Shown here piece after piece: positions 1-10,498 of a stretch of 64,000 nucleotides of DNA. Source of the DNA: Asterella californica (Eukaryota > Streptophyta > Marchantiopsida > Marchantiales > Aytoniaceae); contig JAYKYS010000008.1 in the NCBI GenBank assembly GCA_036924285.1, forward strand, positions 21,127,001 to 21,191,000, given 5' to 3'. Positions within the stretch are counted from its first letter, which is position 1. Each line of letters opens with the position of its first letter. The position numbers were made by a program, and so were the translations under genes. The notes below the pieces were generated by a model. It saw nothing but the letters and a program-made list of their open reading frames with translations. It was not told the origin of the DNA and searched no databases.

Positions 1-213
1 ACTCCGACAATGTATCTCACGTCTCACAAATGTGAGTCGAGTTCGAGCATTTGTTTGTTTGGCAAACTTCTATCTTCGATAGTGAAAGGGTTTAGTGCAA
101 TTGTGAAGCCATTGACCAAGCTGATGAAGGTGGACCAGGAGTGGCAGTGGGGAGATGAGCAGGAACAAGCTCAAGGATAGGTTGACATCTGCTCCCATCT
201 TGAGGAGATTCAT
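1..213 (+). pseudogene. Relic of Ty3 pol (RT/RNase H connection)
   Basis: A decayed stretch of retrotransposon pol. From about position 88 it reads KPLTKLMKVDQEWQWGDEQ, followed after a frame change by LTSAPILRR. This matches the region between the RT thumb and RNase H in the intact elements further right (compare LYKLLRKG...FQWQEEQ...LLSSPPTLR in element B). The first nine bases are the same as an LTR end of the B family, so an LTR may end just inside the window. A stop and at least one frameshift are present. It is cut at 214 by an LTR fragment. Confidence 0.6.
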
Positions 214-486
214 TGTCGCGCTATTTGGCGGCTACATGTTATATTTCTACTCCGACACTTGAGTTTAGTAGTTCTAGAAGTTAGCTCATATTACTTCTAG
301 TCGTTTATGTATATGTTTGACATCTTTGCATACGGTGTTAACACTATTTTGAGTCCTAGTAGGTTGATAATATGCTAGTTATCTTGTTCAAGCATTTGTG
401 CGCTTGTGCAAGTGACTTCTTATTTGTCTATGATGTTCAATGTACATAACTTAGATTTATCATGTTGATAGGGTTTAAGCTCATGG
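214..486 (+). repeat. LTR fragment, B-related family
   Basis: Starts with TGTCGCGCTATTTGGCGGC and follows the first part of the element B LTR (10499 onward) through the stretch ending in 'aagctcatgggttgta'. It carries an internal segment (about 370-455, 'gttcaagcatttgtgcgcttgtgcaag') that B lacks but that the truncated LTR at 38564 has. It belongs to a sister subfamily and stops about a third of the way into the LTR. Confidence 0.75.
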
Positions 487-846
487 GTTGTACAACATAT
501 ATGGTGATGACTGGGATAACGGGTGATATGTCTACTATGACACTTGGATCACAAACCTCTACAGTGAGGTTCTACAAGACGGATGGAAGATATTTCTATG
601 GTATGATGAGTTATTCTTTCTATGTCTTCGCATATTGAAAGATGTGTAGATTTAGAGGGGGTGATTGGATGAGACGTTGAAGAAGAGGGTCGATGAACAC
701 AGATCCAGTGAAGATCATGACAGAGTTGCAACTTCAAGATGGCGATCAGGTTGCAGACTTCAAGATGAGGTTGACTGAGATGGCAGAGAGAATGACAAGA
801 TGAGGACGAATGTGTGTGCCGATCCACTCTTTGGTTGGTATCTCTG
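487..846. other. Unassigned sequence between relics
   Basis: No supported gene. It lies between an LTR fragment and the 3' end of another relic element, so it is probably decayed pol or pol-LTR spacer. I could not align it by eye to elements A, B or C. Confidence 0.4.
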
Positions 847-890
847 GTGCATACCGGAGGATGCACATGTTTAGAGGAGGTGGATGTCGT
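847..890 (+). promoter_or_regulatory. Relic 3' hairpin, polypurine tract and LTR start
   Basis: GTGCAT-ACCGGAGG-ATGCAC forms a 6-bp stem with an 8-nt loop (847-866). A purine tract AGAGGAGGTGGA and TGTCG, the start of a lost 3' LTR at about 885, follow. The same order (hairpin, polypurine tract, TGTCG) ends elements A (29088-29130) and B (26456-26497). The loop is identical there while the stem pairs differ. This marks the 3' end of an older member of the same lineage. Confidence 0.6.
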
Positions 891-961
891 GTCGCGGACA
901 AGCTCCTACGTGAAAATCAAATTTTGACTATTATTGCTCCAAAGACACTCATGAGAAAAGC

Positions 962-1290
962 AAGCTAGGCCTCAGCTTATGGACTTTTGGCACAACTTTT
1001 GATCTTCACTTTCATCACATCAATGGGTAGAGCTCCTTGTCAGCTTCTCATATGCACTTCGTCTACTTCGTTTGGACGCCTAGTGGAGAAGTTACGAGAC
1101 TCAAAAGATGGATAAAATAAGCTAAGCTCCAGCTTACGGGCTTTTGGCACGACTTCGGATCTTCACTTTCATCGCATCGATGGGTAGAGCTCGTTGTCAG
1201 CTTTCCATGGGCATCTTGTCTACTTCATTTGGATACCTAGTGGAGAAGTTACGCGACTCGAAAGAAGGAAAAATCAAGCTAAGCCTTAGT
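962..1290 (+). repeat. Tandem repeat, 157-bp unit, two copies plus start of a third
   Basis: Unit 1 begins at 962, unit 2 at 1119 and a third start at 1276. Each opens with 'aagctaRg' and contains 'cttttggcacRacttt/cggatcttcactttcatcRcatc' and 'gtggagaagttac'. The copies differ by scattered substitutions, so the duplication is not recent. It is probably part of a retroelement LTR or leader. Confidence 0.8.
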
Positions 1291-1384
1291 TTACTCTACT
1301 GATTGGATATTTGCGGCTCCAAGCGCTATACTAAGGACGCAAGGGGCCTGCTTCCTCATTATTGAAGAAAACTTGTACGTACTG

Positions 1385-1800
1385 TGATTGACGTAAGGGG
1401 CTGCTTAAGGGGCTAGCTTGCACCTACGACCTGTAAGCAAGCGGTTTGGGAGATTTGGAGGTCCAATGCAAACTCACAAGGCGTCGTTGGGTTCAGATCT
1501 GTGTAGGCTACGCGTTGGTTATGACGGTTCGTGAAGACGCGGATCGGAGGATCTAGATAGCTAGATCTACCTGCCAGAGAAGACGAATATCAAATCAAGC
1601 GATCCGTTTGAGCGATTTTAAACCGTAGGGAGGAGTTTTTGAAGGTTCGCTCACCTCTGACCGAAAACCGGTGATATCTCGGCTGTCGAGAGTCGGATCT
1701 GATAGTTCTTGAGGTCAACGGAGTTAGGGAAGAAGACCTTATCGACATCTGAAGACTGTTTGACGAAAGAAGAAAGTTCTCAAATAGGCTTTTTTTGGTT
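1385..1800 (+). repeat. Dispersed repeat shared with 38022-38440
   Basis: Begins 'gattgacgtaagggg' and runs through 'gggagatttggaggtccaatgcaa' and 'cattgggttc'-like text that recurs, diverged, at 38022-38185 and more weakly to about 38440. Both copies lie beside LTR fragments of the A/B family, so they are likely pieces of one old retroelement LTR or leader. No reading frame is supported. Confidence 0.55.
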
Positions 1801-2873
1801 TCTTTGCTACGGGTTTTGCCTTTTTGAGTTCGTTAGAGTTCTGGTTGGTTATGTACAACTTGTGGTAGCTAGCTTTAGCTAAAAGCTTGTACATGGACGC
1901 TGTTTGGACTTGGGTTTGAATCGTGTGATGCTGGTGCAGCTCTTTTTGTTAGCAAAGAGAAATTTCTCTTGCTTTAAGCTACGCTTCGGTGGTTTTGGGT
2001 CAAGGTGTTTCAGGGGTTTTAGAGATTACACAGATCTAAATGGGTTCAGATCTGTTAGATTCAGGGGTTTTAGAGGCTTTGAAGCAGATTACAGACCGCT
2101 TTGGTCTATTTCTCAGTTTTGTGTTTTTAGGGAGAAAGAACCGGTAGTGTATGTACACTGAGAGTTGGTATATATTGCGACATTCGTTTTCATGCGTTGT
2201 CGTGTGACGTGCTTTCTTATCTGGGAATACACCGGGTATCTAGCTGTAGAGAGTACGTGTCGCACTCCGTGACTCAGAACTAGTGACCACCCAAACCTCT
2301 CTCTGATCTCCAAGTACACTTTGAATCTAACTCGCTACGATATCCTCACGTCCTCTCGGCAGATCTCTCTCTTACTCGACTAGGAACAGAACCGGGGTAA
2401 CAAGCATGGGCAACCTGTTTCTGCCATCACCGCAAGCACTCTTGGGTCTACTGGTCATCACTCCAGCCTCACCACAAGAGAAATACCAGCACTCCTAATA
2501 GAAAAGAAACCTAAGCGCAACGTCCGCACACAAATCCAATCAAAACCAACTGGGCGTACAAACAGGCATGCGGGTATGGAGAGGATCCAAACACAGGTAA
2601 TACAGTCAACGACTCTCCATACCCATGATCAAGTGCTCTGAAGCACTAGCAAAACCTCCAGGTCAACCTGTTCTTCAAAGAATCTTAACTCTTGTGTCTT
2701 TTGGAGCAAGAACCTCTCAACTTTACCTCGCTGTCACTCCTCAACCACAGCTCAAAATGAGATAAAACCAAGGTCAGCAGATAGCCTGTAGAATAATATC
2801 TCTATTAAGGTAATACATGCAGAGAGATCATCTCTGAGTTGGAATCTATGCCCTTCCAAAGTTCGTTGTTTCT
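1801..2873. other. No supported gene
   Basis: An 85-codon frame at 1904-2161 is made largely of short repeated text ('caggggttttagag') and shows no domain. The rest looks like decayed retroelement sequence. I see no RNA gene. Confidence 0.4.
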
Positions 2874-3227
2874 TATAACATGATACTATTTCGACAGAAC
2901 TTTGTTGTTCGATTCCTCACAAACCACTCAACAAAAATGGCTCAAACTTCTCAGGAAGCTAATGAGTCACCATCACTACCACTCTATAAAGTTTCACCAG
3001 CAGATCTTCAACTAAACTCTCGAAATGATCCAAGCCCTTATCGCTGTTTTTATAACATGATACTATTTCGGCAGAACTTTGTTGTTCGATTCCTCACAAA
3101 CCACTCGACCAAAACAGCTCAAACTTCTCAGGAAGCTAATGTGTCACCATCACTATCACTCTGTAAAATTTCACCAACAGATCCTCAACCAAACTCTCGG
3201 AATGATCCAAACCCTTTTCGATATGCA
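2874..3227 (+). repeat. Direct tandem duplication, 177-bp unit
   Basis: The text starting 'tataacatgatactatttcg' at 2874 restarts at 3051 and is kept with few changes for about 177 bp. Because 177 is divisible by three, one frame stays open across both copies (2880-3269). That frame is a by-product of the duplication and shows no known domain. The complementary strand has the look of LTR leader sequence, so the duplication probably sits inside a minus-strand LTR relic. Confidence 0.8.
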
Positions 3228-4589
3228 GACCCTTGTGCACAAAAACAACGTTTCCCTTCAACCCAGTAATCCAAATGGTCTGAAATTTCACAGGTAGGTA
3301 GCTGACTGTACCTTCTCAGACCATGGAAGGTTTCATAGCAAAATTCGACCTCAAACTCTCCATATCTCTCTCAATGTCTTCTGTTTACAATCGCCTACTA
3401 TCATAGCCTCCGATTTGAGACACCCAACTTCAGCTGGCCATAACTTTTTCACTCTGGCTTGGAATCGATTCATCTCGGAGTCCATCAGCAAGCCCATCTC
3501 AAGAGCTTTCCAGCGACAGTCAATTCATCTCTAACAACCTCACAGAACTCCCAGAAAGGGAGAAAGACCTCACGGAAACGAAATTGATCATGAATTTGAC
3601 CCCCTCAGCTTCAATTGATCGAAACTTTCTCATCTGCGCTTCAAATCCAGCAACCATTGAGTCCACGGGCATCCTCGTCTCCCAAGCTTTCCAACCATAT
3701 CTCACACTTCGCAAATGGACCACTGGAAGTGCCTCCAACCCTCGAAAACGTGAAAGGAACTTGGTAGAAGATGATTGGTCAAACTTTCGACCAATGAGAA
3801 ACAAGTTGACAAAAGAGTTTTGTCTTCACTCACATGACAAACACACAAAGAACGAATTTTTATCCAAGAGTATCATTTAGGCCTCAAAGTTTATATTGAA
3901 CAACTACAAACATGTGCCGTTGACGATGCCGTCGATCACGAAGCACGTAAACACGAAGTACAAACTACGCTCAATAGAGAGTCAAAATCTCGACTCTAAA
4001 ACGGTTGACAATAAACGGAACTACAAAAGGAACAGATGAAGCTATTATCTGGTTGTAATAATCGTCACCGAAGTTCCTCACGACAAACTCACGATGCGCC
4101 ACCTTTGGTCGACTGTAACATCGTATTTCGACCCAAGTGTTGAACGAAACTCTCGCTGGAAAGTTCAGATCCAATGGAGGATCCATACCACATCAGAGCA
4201 AGATGTAGACAGTAAGATCCCAAACAATGTCGTAAGTGACAATGGGAAGAACGATAGGATCCGGAGTAGCCATCACCGCAGCCATAAACGACTCTCCCCA
4301 ATGAGCTATCATAAATACTCGAAAGTGATCTCGCGGCAGACAATGGATCTTAATGACGAATGGATGCGCAAATGGAAGATCAGGAGCACGAAAGGGCTCT
4401 CCGTTCATGCCTACCACTCGTACTGCCGCTTACTTCATCCGATGATACTGATCACACTCACACTACACTTGGATACTCTACACTCTACATCTCAAGCTCC
4501 GCGCACCTCTCTTCTTATACATCAACCTCGCATGTGACGACAAGAGTACTACGCTTATCTCCACTCAACGGAGAGTACACGAATCGTCC
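3228..4589. other. Decayed retroelement sequence up to the insertion site of element A
   Basis: No gene is supported. Short frames on both strands (for example 4094-4537 + and 4193-4417 -) have no recognisable motif. The minus strand between about 3300 and 3560 resembles the untranslated LTR leaders of this region. Element A interrupts the sequence at 4590-4593 (target repeat ACGT) and it continues at 30427, so this and the minus-strand gag relic at 30.6-31.3 kb may be halves of one old element. Confidence 0.4.
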
Positions 4590-4593
4590 ACGT

Positions 4594-5891
4594 TGTCGTG
4601 ATGCGAATCATTTCACATAGTAAATGATTCACTTCTCTATCACGCATTAGTCTCTCTGAGTGAAGTTTTAGGAAGATGTTATATGTTTTGAGTCTTAGTA
4701 GGTTGATTACCATGTTGATAGGGCTTAAGCTCATGGGTTGTATTTGCGTGTCACCCATGCACGCTTTCTAGCTGATTTAAGTTATTTTTCGGGGCTGCGT
4801 GTCGTTTTAGGTAGTTTAAGTTTTACGCTGGCACTCTAGGGGGCTTGACGTGGTAGCCTATGAGTGTAGATAAGTTACCACATGGTTTAAGGCACAAAAT
4901 GACAACCAAATGGAGCTATGAATTCTCATTGGTTCATTTTTGTCTTTTGTGTAACTCTAAATTTAGAAACAGAGGTCTAAAGGGGATTTCGAGCAATTTG
5001 TGAAGGCACTTCGAAATCTGAGAGCATAGGGAGATAGAGCTCGTGGAGCCAAGCACTGTCAGCAAAAAGTTTGATCGATTTGAGGCAATAAACAAGGAGT
5101 TATGGCTGATTGAAGTTCGATTTGTGTCAGAATTGCAGCACTTCTGTTCAATTTGGGGTTTGAGTGTCATTTGCAGCAGAATCGAGGAAATCGCTTCAAA
5201 ACTTCGTGGCTGTGTTCACTGTCAGCAGGGCTACGACTGTCTTCAAATTTTCATGTCAATTGAGTCAGTGAGTAATTCAGGGCGACCGCTGAAGTAGAGG
5301 GGGTCCGGAAAGCTCTCAATCTGGAGCAGTAACTTCAGAGAGCGAGATCTGGAGTTCTGTGTGGAATCAGGAGGCCCAACTTCACACAGGAGTGTTCATC
5401 AAGCTGTGTACTGCAAATCCTATAAGAATTTCCCAAAGTGATCGAGCCAATTCCTTGTTATAGGTCGAAATAGCTGTCTGGGTACCAGAAACTGCCGTAA
5501 TTTCTCTACTCAGAAAGTTTCTGCTCATATCTTAGTGCTCTGAATTGATCTGAAACTGAAATTTCGTATGTGTATCCAATAGAACCTTGTTTACATGTAG
5601 GAGGAGTTCTGAAGTCTGAACCTTCACATATTTCTCAATCCTGAGTGTCAAAGTTCGCCATCTGATCTTATCATTGCTAGTTAAGCCTGAACTTTGCTTC
5701 CTGAACTTATCAGAAGAGCCTGGAGACTTATATGAGTGTTTTCAGTATCACCTTGAGACCTGAAGCCTATCCTGTGAGTAAACCAGCCATAGTCTGAAGC
5801 TCAACGCTTTCCTGAGTAGATTGAACACAGCCTTCAAGCTCATATCACAGCCAGAAGGTTCGCCCTTCCCAGGAAGACTCTCAACCCGACA
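4594..5891 (+). repeat. 5' LTR of element A (1298 bp)
   Basis: Starts TGTCGTGATGCGAATC and ends CAACCCGACA. It aligns base for base with 29126-30422. By eye there are about 18 differences, mostly transitions plus small indels, or roughly 1.4% divergence. Large parts are also homologous to the element B LTR, for example the stretch around 'ctcatgggttgtatttgcgtgtc' and 'gggggcttgacgtggtagcc'. Confidence 0.95.
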
Positions 5892-5893
5892 TC

Positions 5894-5914
5894 TGGTGCT
5901 TCCACTGAGAGCTC
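5894..5914 (+). promoter_or_regulatory. Candidate primer binding site of element A
   Basis: TGGTGCTTCCACTGAGAGC begins two bases after the 5' LTR end, which is where minus-strand DNA synthesis should be primed. It starts with the TGG expected from pairing with a tRNA CCA end. I could not assign the tRNA with confidence. Confidence 0.5.
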
Positions 5915-5959
5915 TTGGGGTGATTGATTGAGAAGGTTGAGTTGCTACAAGGAGAAGAG

Positions 5960-8446
5960 ATGGATCGCAAGAGCGGAGCTGCTGCTGCTGCCTCTGGGGC
6001 TGGAGCATCAACGTCTACTGCTGCACCGTCAACTGCACCTGCGTCTTCTATAACGACATCTGCATCTGGTCTGGACACGGCTGAGATCTTGAAGACGCTT
6101 GCGGCCCTGGTTCAACAGCATCCGATCGTTGGAGGTGAGTTAAAATCCACCAAGGCTTTGCAAGCGATAGTGAATAGGTGTGGAAGGTTTGAAGGTAGAG
6201 ATATTTCTAGATATCTGTGTGAGTATAGAGGAGAGATGGAGCTGGTTAGGGTTACTGATGCTGAGATGATAGCAAGTTTTGAGTTAGCTGTCATTCCTGA
6301 GTTGCGGGACCAAGTTAGGGATGTACAGAGAAGAAATCTTGGTGTCTGGATGAGTTTTGAGCGATCTCTTCGAGAGGAATTTCTTGAGGAGGATTCAGAG
6401 AGAGTTACTAGAAGGACATTTCTAGATTGGGTTGAGCAGCAACCTGGTCGTATTATGAGCCTGAGTGAGTTGCTGAGAGAGTTTGATCGGAGATACCGAC
6501 AACTTTCAACTCTAGAGCGAATCACCCTAGATGCTAGGAAAACAGAGCTTTTCTTGCAGGCTACCGATGATGCTACGGCAGATCGGTTATGTTTTATGTT
6601 GGCCGATCGATCTGCTGAGGGAGGTGTTACTATGGATTGGGGGAGAGTTGAGGATGCTGTGGCTGTACTGACAAGGCAGAGGAGGGGAAGAGTGGCTGTG
6701 GGAGGACGTCCGCTTGCAGAAGTGGTCACTCCACTTTATGCTACTCCTCAAGTACAGCAACCTTTGGCCCCTGCTCCCAGACCTGTTGTCCTAGCTGCAG
6801 TTCCTTTGATGCCAGTTGTGCCAGCTCCAGCACAAAGGGCACCTGTTCAGAGACTTGCGGAGAACCATGGTCAACAGAATCAGATTGAAGACCTGATTCG
6901 GCAGATGCGAGAGCTGAAGGTAGAGCTAGCTGGATTGCAGAGAGAGCAGCCACCGGCGCCTGCTGCTGCACGTCCAGGAGGTGCTCCTGTCCGTAGGTGT
7001 ATTTGGTGTGACAGTCCTGATCACTTCCGAGGAGACTGTCAAGAGCTCACAGCTGCTTTGCGAGATGGTGTGGTTCGCTATCAGAACGGTAGGCTGCACC
7101 TTTCTTCTACTGGAGAGCCGTTGAGCACGCAGTTTGGGCGAGGAGGCATGAGGAGTCTACCTCAGATTGCTGCGGCGGCAACTGTACATGCATTGATGAC
7201 ACCACCGGTAAATCCTGATGTATATGCTGGACATATTGAGGTTTCTTCTAGTCCTACGTTGCTAGATAGGACTGCTGAGAAGAGTATTGCCCCCGTTCCT
7301 TCTGAAGTATTGAAGAGGGGAGCCGAGTCTATTCGTAGAGTCACAGGATGGAGAGATCCTGTAGATGCTGCTTCTATCAGAGCATTCTTGGATGTAGATA
7401 GACACGTTCATTGGCAGGATGCTTCTGTGGAGGAGAAGAGGCGGCGAGAAGCCTCTGAACTTGATATTGGAGTTCCTGAGGAGATTGGGGATAGACGGAG
7501 AGTCACAAGGAGACGAGCGGCTCTTCCTGAAGACATCCCGTCTACTTCTGCAGCTCCTCCACCTGCGCCAGGTCCTATGGAGGATGTGCAGAGATCCCAG
7601 CAGGAGCCAACGACTGCTGGTAGGCGGTTTACTGCCCAAGAGAAGGGGAAGGGACCGGCTTACAAGTTGGCAGCTGATATTGAAGCTTCTACTGATCTGA
7701 AGAGTATCTTGGAGCAGAGGATACTGGATGCGCGAATCGAGTTTTCTCTTCGAGAAGTTCTTGGTATTGCAAAGAGGGAGTTTCACGAAATGATCATCGA
7801 CATCATCAAGCGCAAGAGACAGGTGATGTCCGAGCAGGTAGAGAGTCAGATGATAGATGTAGTAGGAGCTTCTCTGAATGATGCAGAGTTTGGAAAGGTG
7901 CATTTTCAGGAAGCTGATGACAAGAGATTCCAGCAAGAAGCGTTGGTTGCTGGTACCGACACTATTGAGTTCAACGATGAGGAAGCTGGTGAGGAGAGTC
8001 CAGCTAGTGAAAGTGATTTCAGAAAGAGACATTGGGCTCGTACGACAACTGCTACGCGAGTTCGTCTTGGAAGTTTGGCTGAATCTGTTGCTTCTTTAGT
8101 TGATCACGGATCTGAGATCAACATCATGTCACGGGAGGTGTACGAGAGGGATCAGTTGCCTATCGAGCTAAACCATGGTTGGGTGTTACGTGCTGCAAAC
8201 AACCAGAAAGGTGAGCTATACGGCGCTTGTCCTAACGTGAAGGTGAAGATAGGTGATGTGGATGTGGATCAACATTTCTTCGTGCAATCTTCTGCTTCAT
8301 ATCCTGTGATTCTTGGTCAGCCTTATATCACTGCGGTTCGAATGGAGACCAAGGTGATGGATGATGGATCTCATTATGCTAGGATCCGTAGTCCAGATGA
8401 TAGACGTTCTGTGCAGTTTCTGACCGTTCGTACGAACCACGAATGA
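5960..8446 (+). pseudogene. Element A gag-protease
   Basis: Encodes the capsid/nucleocapsid polyprotein fused to an aspartic protease. I prefer the start at 5960 (MDRKSGAAAA...) over 5924 because element B starts the same way (MANQGSSSGAAAAA). The retrotransposon gag core lies at about residues 70-200. A CCHC knuckle C-IW-C-DSPD-H-FRGD-C is near residue 346, followed by a charged stretch (EKKRREASE...) and a conserved SDIE-like block before the protease. The protease has VDHGSEINIMS near residue 715, so the usual DT/SG is DHG, and ILGQPYITA later. The frame ends at TGA 8444-8446 (NHE-stop-NRQ), where B reads on (EHERNRD). This is an early stop, about 40 nt before the frameshift site. Confidence 0.85.
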
Positions 8447-8487
8447 AACCGTCAAACTTTGAGGGATTCTCCTATCTGTAGGAGTAA

Positions 8488-8530
8488 GGGTTTTCTGAAA
8501 CCACTCTCGTAAGACGGGATAGCGAGAGTG
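8488..8530 (+). promoter_or_regulatory. Element A -1 frameshift signal (GGGTTTT plus stem-loop)
   Basis: The heptamer GGGTTTT at 8488-8494 is in the gag frame as AAG GGT TTT, fitting X XXY YYZ. The pol frame is closed by TAA at 8485-8487 directly before it and open after it. After a 7-nt spacer, CACTCTCG (8502-8509) pairs perfectly with CGAGAGTG (8523-8530) around a 13-nt loop. The gag frame stops at 8510-8512 inside the loop. Element B has the same arrangement at 14181-14224. Frameshifting itself is inferred, not shown. Confidence 0.75.
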
Positions 8531-9838
8531 ATGGATCTACTGCTACTATGATCCCGTCTGAGCAGCCTGAGGGATCACAGGATGTTGATGGAAATGCTGC
8601 TCAAGATTCAGAAAGTAGTTGCACTGTGCATAGTTGGAAATCTGGATTGATGGCTTTCAGTTCTGATGATTGGAGTGAGTTCACACGGATGGAGGATTTG
8701 ACTAAGAAGAGTAGAAGGCAGATGGAGAGGTGTGCAACAAATCTGCGTTGTACAGGAGTTCTGAAGGAAGATGAGATGATTTCTGGTGTTTATGAGGAGT
8801 TTGTAGTTGTGCAGTCTTTTGTTCGTTGGCTGGATGGTGTGGATAGGTTGATGGAACAGATGGGAGGTAGGGTGCTGATCCCCATCCATTCTCGTGAAGT
8901 CTATGAGGAAATTATCTCATACTTGCGATATCTTCCTCATCCGAGACTGGAGAATGGATGGAAGGATGCAGTCTGTTGGTGTGGCTCCCAGCAGGAAGCG
9001 GAAGTACACGCCATGTATAAAGCTGTAGCGAGAAAGGTGAGACCTGTGGCGACCCAATTACCTGTTGATTCTCAGCAGCAGATGGAGTTAGCGGCTGCTG
9101 AGCCTGTGCTTAGAGATCCTACACAGGTAGGACACAAGTTTACTCAGGAGACACTCGAACAGCTCTAGATAGGAGGGGGTGGCTTCTTGACTGAAGAGGA
9201 GAAACGAGCTTTTGAACAAATGATAGTTAGCCATGGTAAAGCATTTTCTTTCTCGGCTGAGGAGATAGGTTGTGTGGATCCTAGTGTGATAGCTCCGATG
9301 GTTATCTTCACTGTTCCTCACGTACCTTGGGACTTGAACCCGATTCCAGTCCCTCGTGCCTTGCTACCGAAGGTGATTGAGTTACTGAAGGAGAGGATGC
9401 AGATGGGTATTCTTGAACCATCTATGGCTCCGTATTCTAGCCGATGGTTCACAGTACCTAAGAAGACAAGAGCTCTGCGCTTCATCCAAGACTTGCAGCC
9501 TGCAAACAACATCACGATTCGAAACGTTGGAACGGGACCTGTGGTTGATGAAGTAGCTGAGGCGTTTGCTGGAAGGTCAATCTATTCTATTGGAGATTTG
9601 TTTTCAGGTTATGATCAGTTTCAGCTTGCTTTGGAGAGTAGAGACTTGACTACCATGCGTACACCTTTGGGATTGATGCGGATGTGTACTCTTTCTCAAG
9701 GTACGACAAACTCAGTAGCCCATATGCAAAATGCGATGCATAAGGTGTTACGAGAGTTTGTGCCTGAGGTCACTATCTCGTTTCTGGATGATATTCCCAT
9801 GAAAGGCTGTCCGGTGGAGGACAAGGACGAAGCAGTGA
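8488..9838 (+). pseudogene. Element A pol, N-terminal part: linker and reverse transcriptase
   Basis: This frame is -1 relative to gag and open from 8488. It has an N-terminal linker (…VARKVRPVATQLP…) and then RT. The RT fingers/palm carry PIPVPRALLPKVIELL, ILEPSMAPYSSRWF, RFIQDLQPANNIT, DLFSGYDQFQLALESRDLTT, TPLGLMRMCTLSQGTTNSVAHM and the catalytic FLDDIPMKG, with FLDD for the usual YxDD. A TAG stop at 9166-9168 (EQL-stop-IGG) splits it. After about 9838 the frame runs out of homology. The RT thumb and connection present in B (KFVADHIADCDKIL... to LLRKG) are missing, a deletion of about 350 bp with a frame change. Confidence 0.85.
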
Positions 9839-9841
9839 CTT

Positions 9842-10498
9842 TTGACGATGGAGCAGTTGAAGGAGATTCTGAAGTCTCCACCTATACTAAGGAGGCTTAG
9901 CTACGAGAGCGGGAGACCTGTGGTCCTGACTGTTGATACGAGTCCAAAGGCGATTGGATGGGCCGTTGGTCAAGAAGATGCAGAAGGTGTGCGGTTTGTT
10001 TCAAGGTTTGGAGCTCGGATCTTAACAGATAGACAGCGTAACTATCCTCAAGTGAAGCGTGAGTTGTGGGGAGCTGTTACTACTATGAAGGTAGATCGAG
10101 AGTTCTTGATAGGAGCTCGTGTGATACTAGAAACAGATTGTTTGCCTTTGTTGGGTATGATAACAAACTGCAATACACCAGACATAGCAATGCTACGATG
10201 GATTGCTTATGTCCGGAGTCTGAACCTTGAGCTAAAGCATATAGCAGGGAAAGACAATCCAGTTGCAGATATATTGTCTAGGGCTCGTTATACAGATGAA
10301 GATGAGATGTTTGCAGAGGTGGAGAATGAAGAGAAGAGAGACGTTTGGTGCCAAGTTGGTCAGCAGACTTCAGACTTGGAACCACTGCCGTTCAATGAGG
10401 GGTTCTACTCAGAAAAGTTCCGCGATATTGGATTTTATCTGAGTTCGTTATCCAGGAGAGAAGGATGGAGTGATGCAGAGTTCAAGGAGATCAGGCGG
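9842..10498 (+). pseudogene. Element A pol: RNase H
   Basis: Picks up pol homology at LKEILKSPPILRRLSYESGRPV in a new frame. The RNase H acidic residues are visible: D in VVLTVDTSPKAIGW, E in VKRELWGAV and D in ILETDCLPLL. The chromovirus-like tail IAGKDNPVADILSRARY follows. The frame ends at the element B insertion: codon CGG at 10496-10498 is followed by the B LTR. Pol continues in frame at 27778. Confidence 0.85.

Noticed and set aside
1904..2161. 85-codon frame with Phe/Arg/Gly repeats
   Set aside because: The repeats come from short nucleotide repeats ('caggggttttagag'), not from a protein pattern.
2880..3269. 129-codon frame with an internal protein repeat
   Set aside because: Explained by the 177-bp tandem duplication inside decayed LTR-like DNA.
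8444..8446. TGA in element A as the natural end of gag-protease
   Set aside because: Element B reads through this point, and the slippery site needed for pol lies downstream in the same frame; CGA to TGA decay is more likely.
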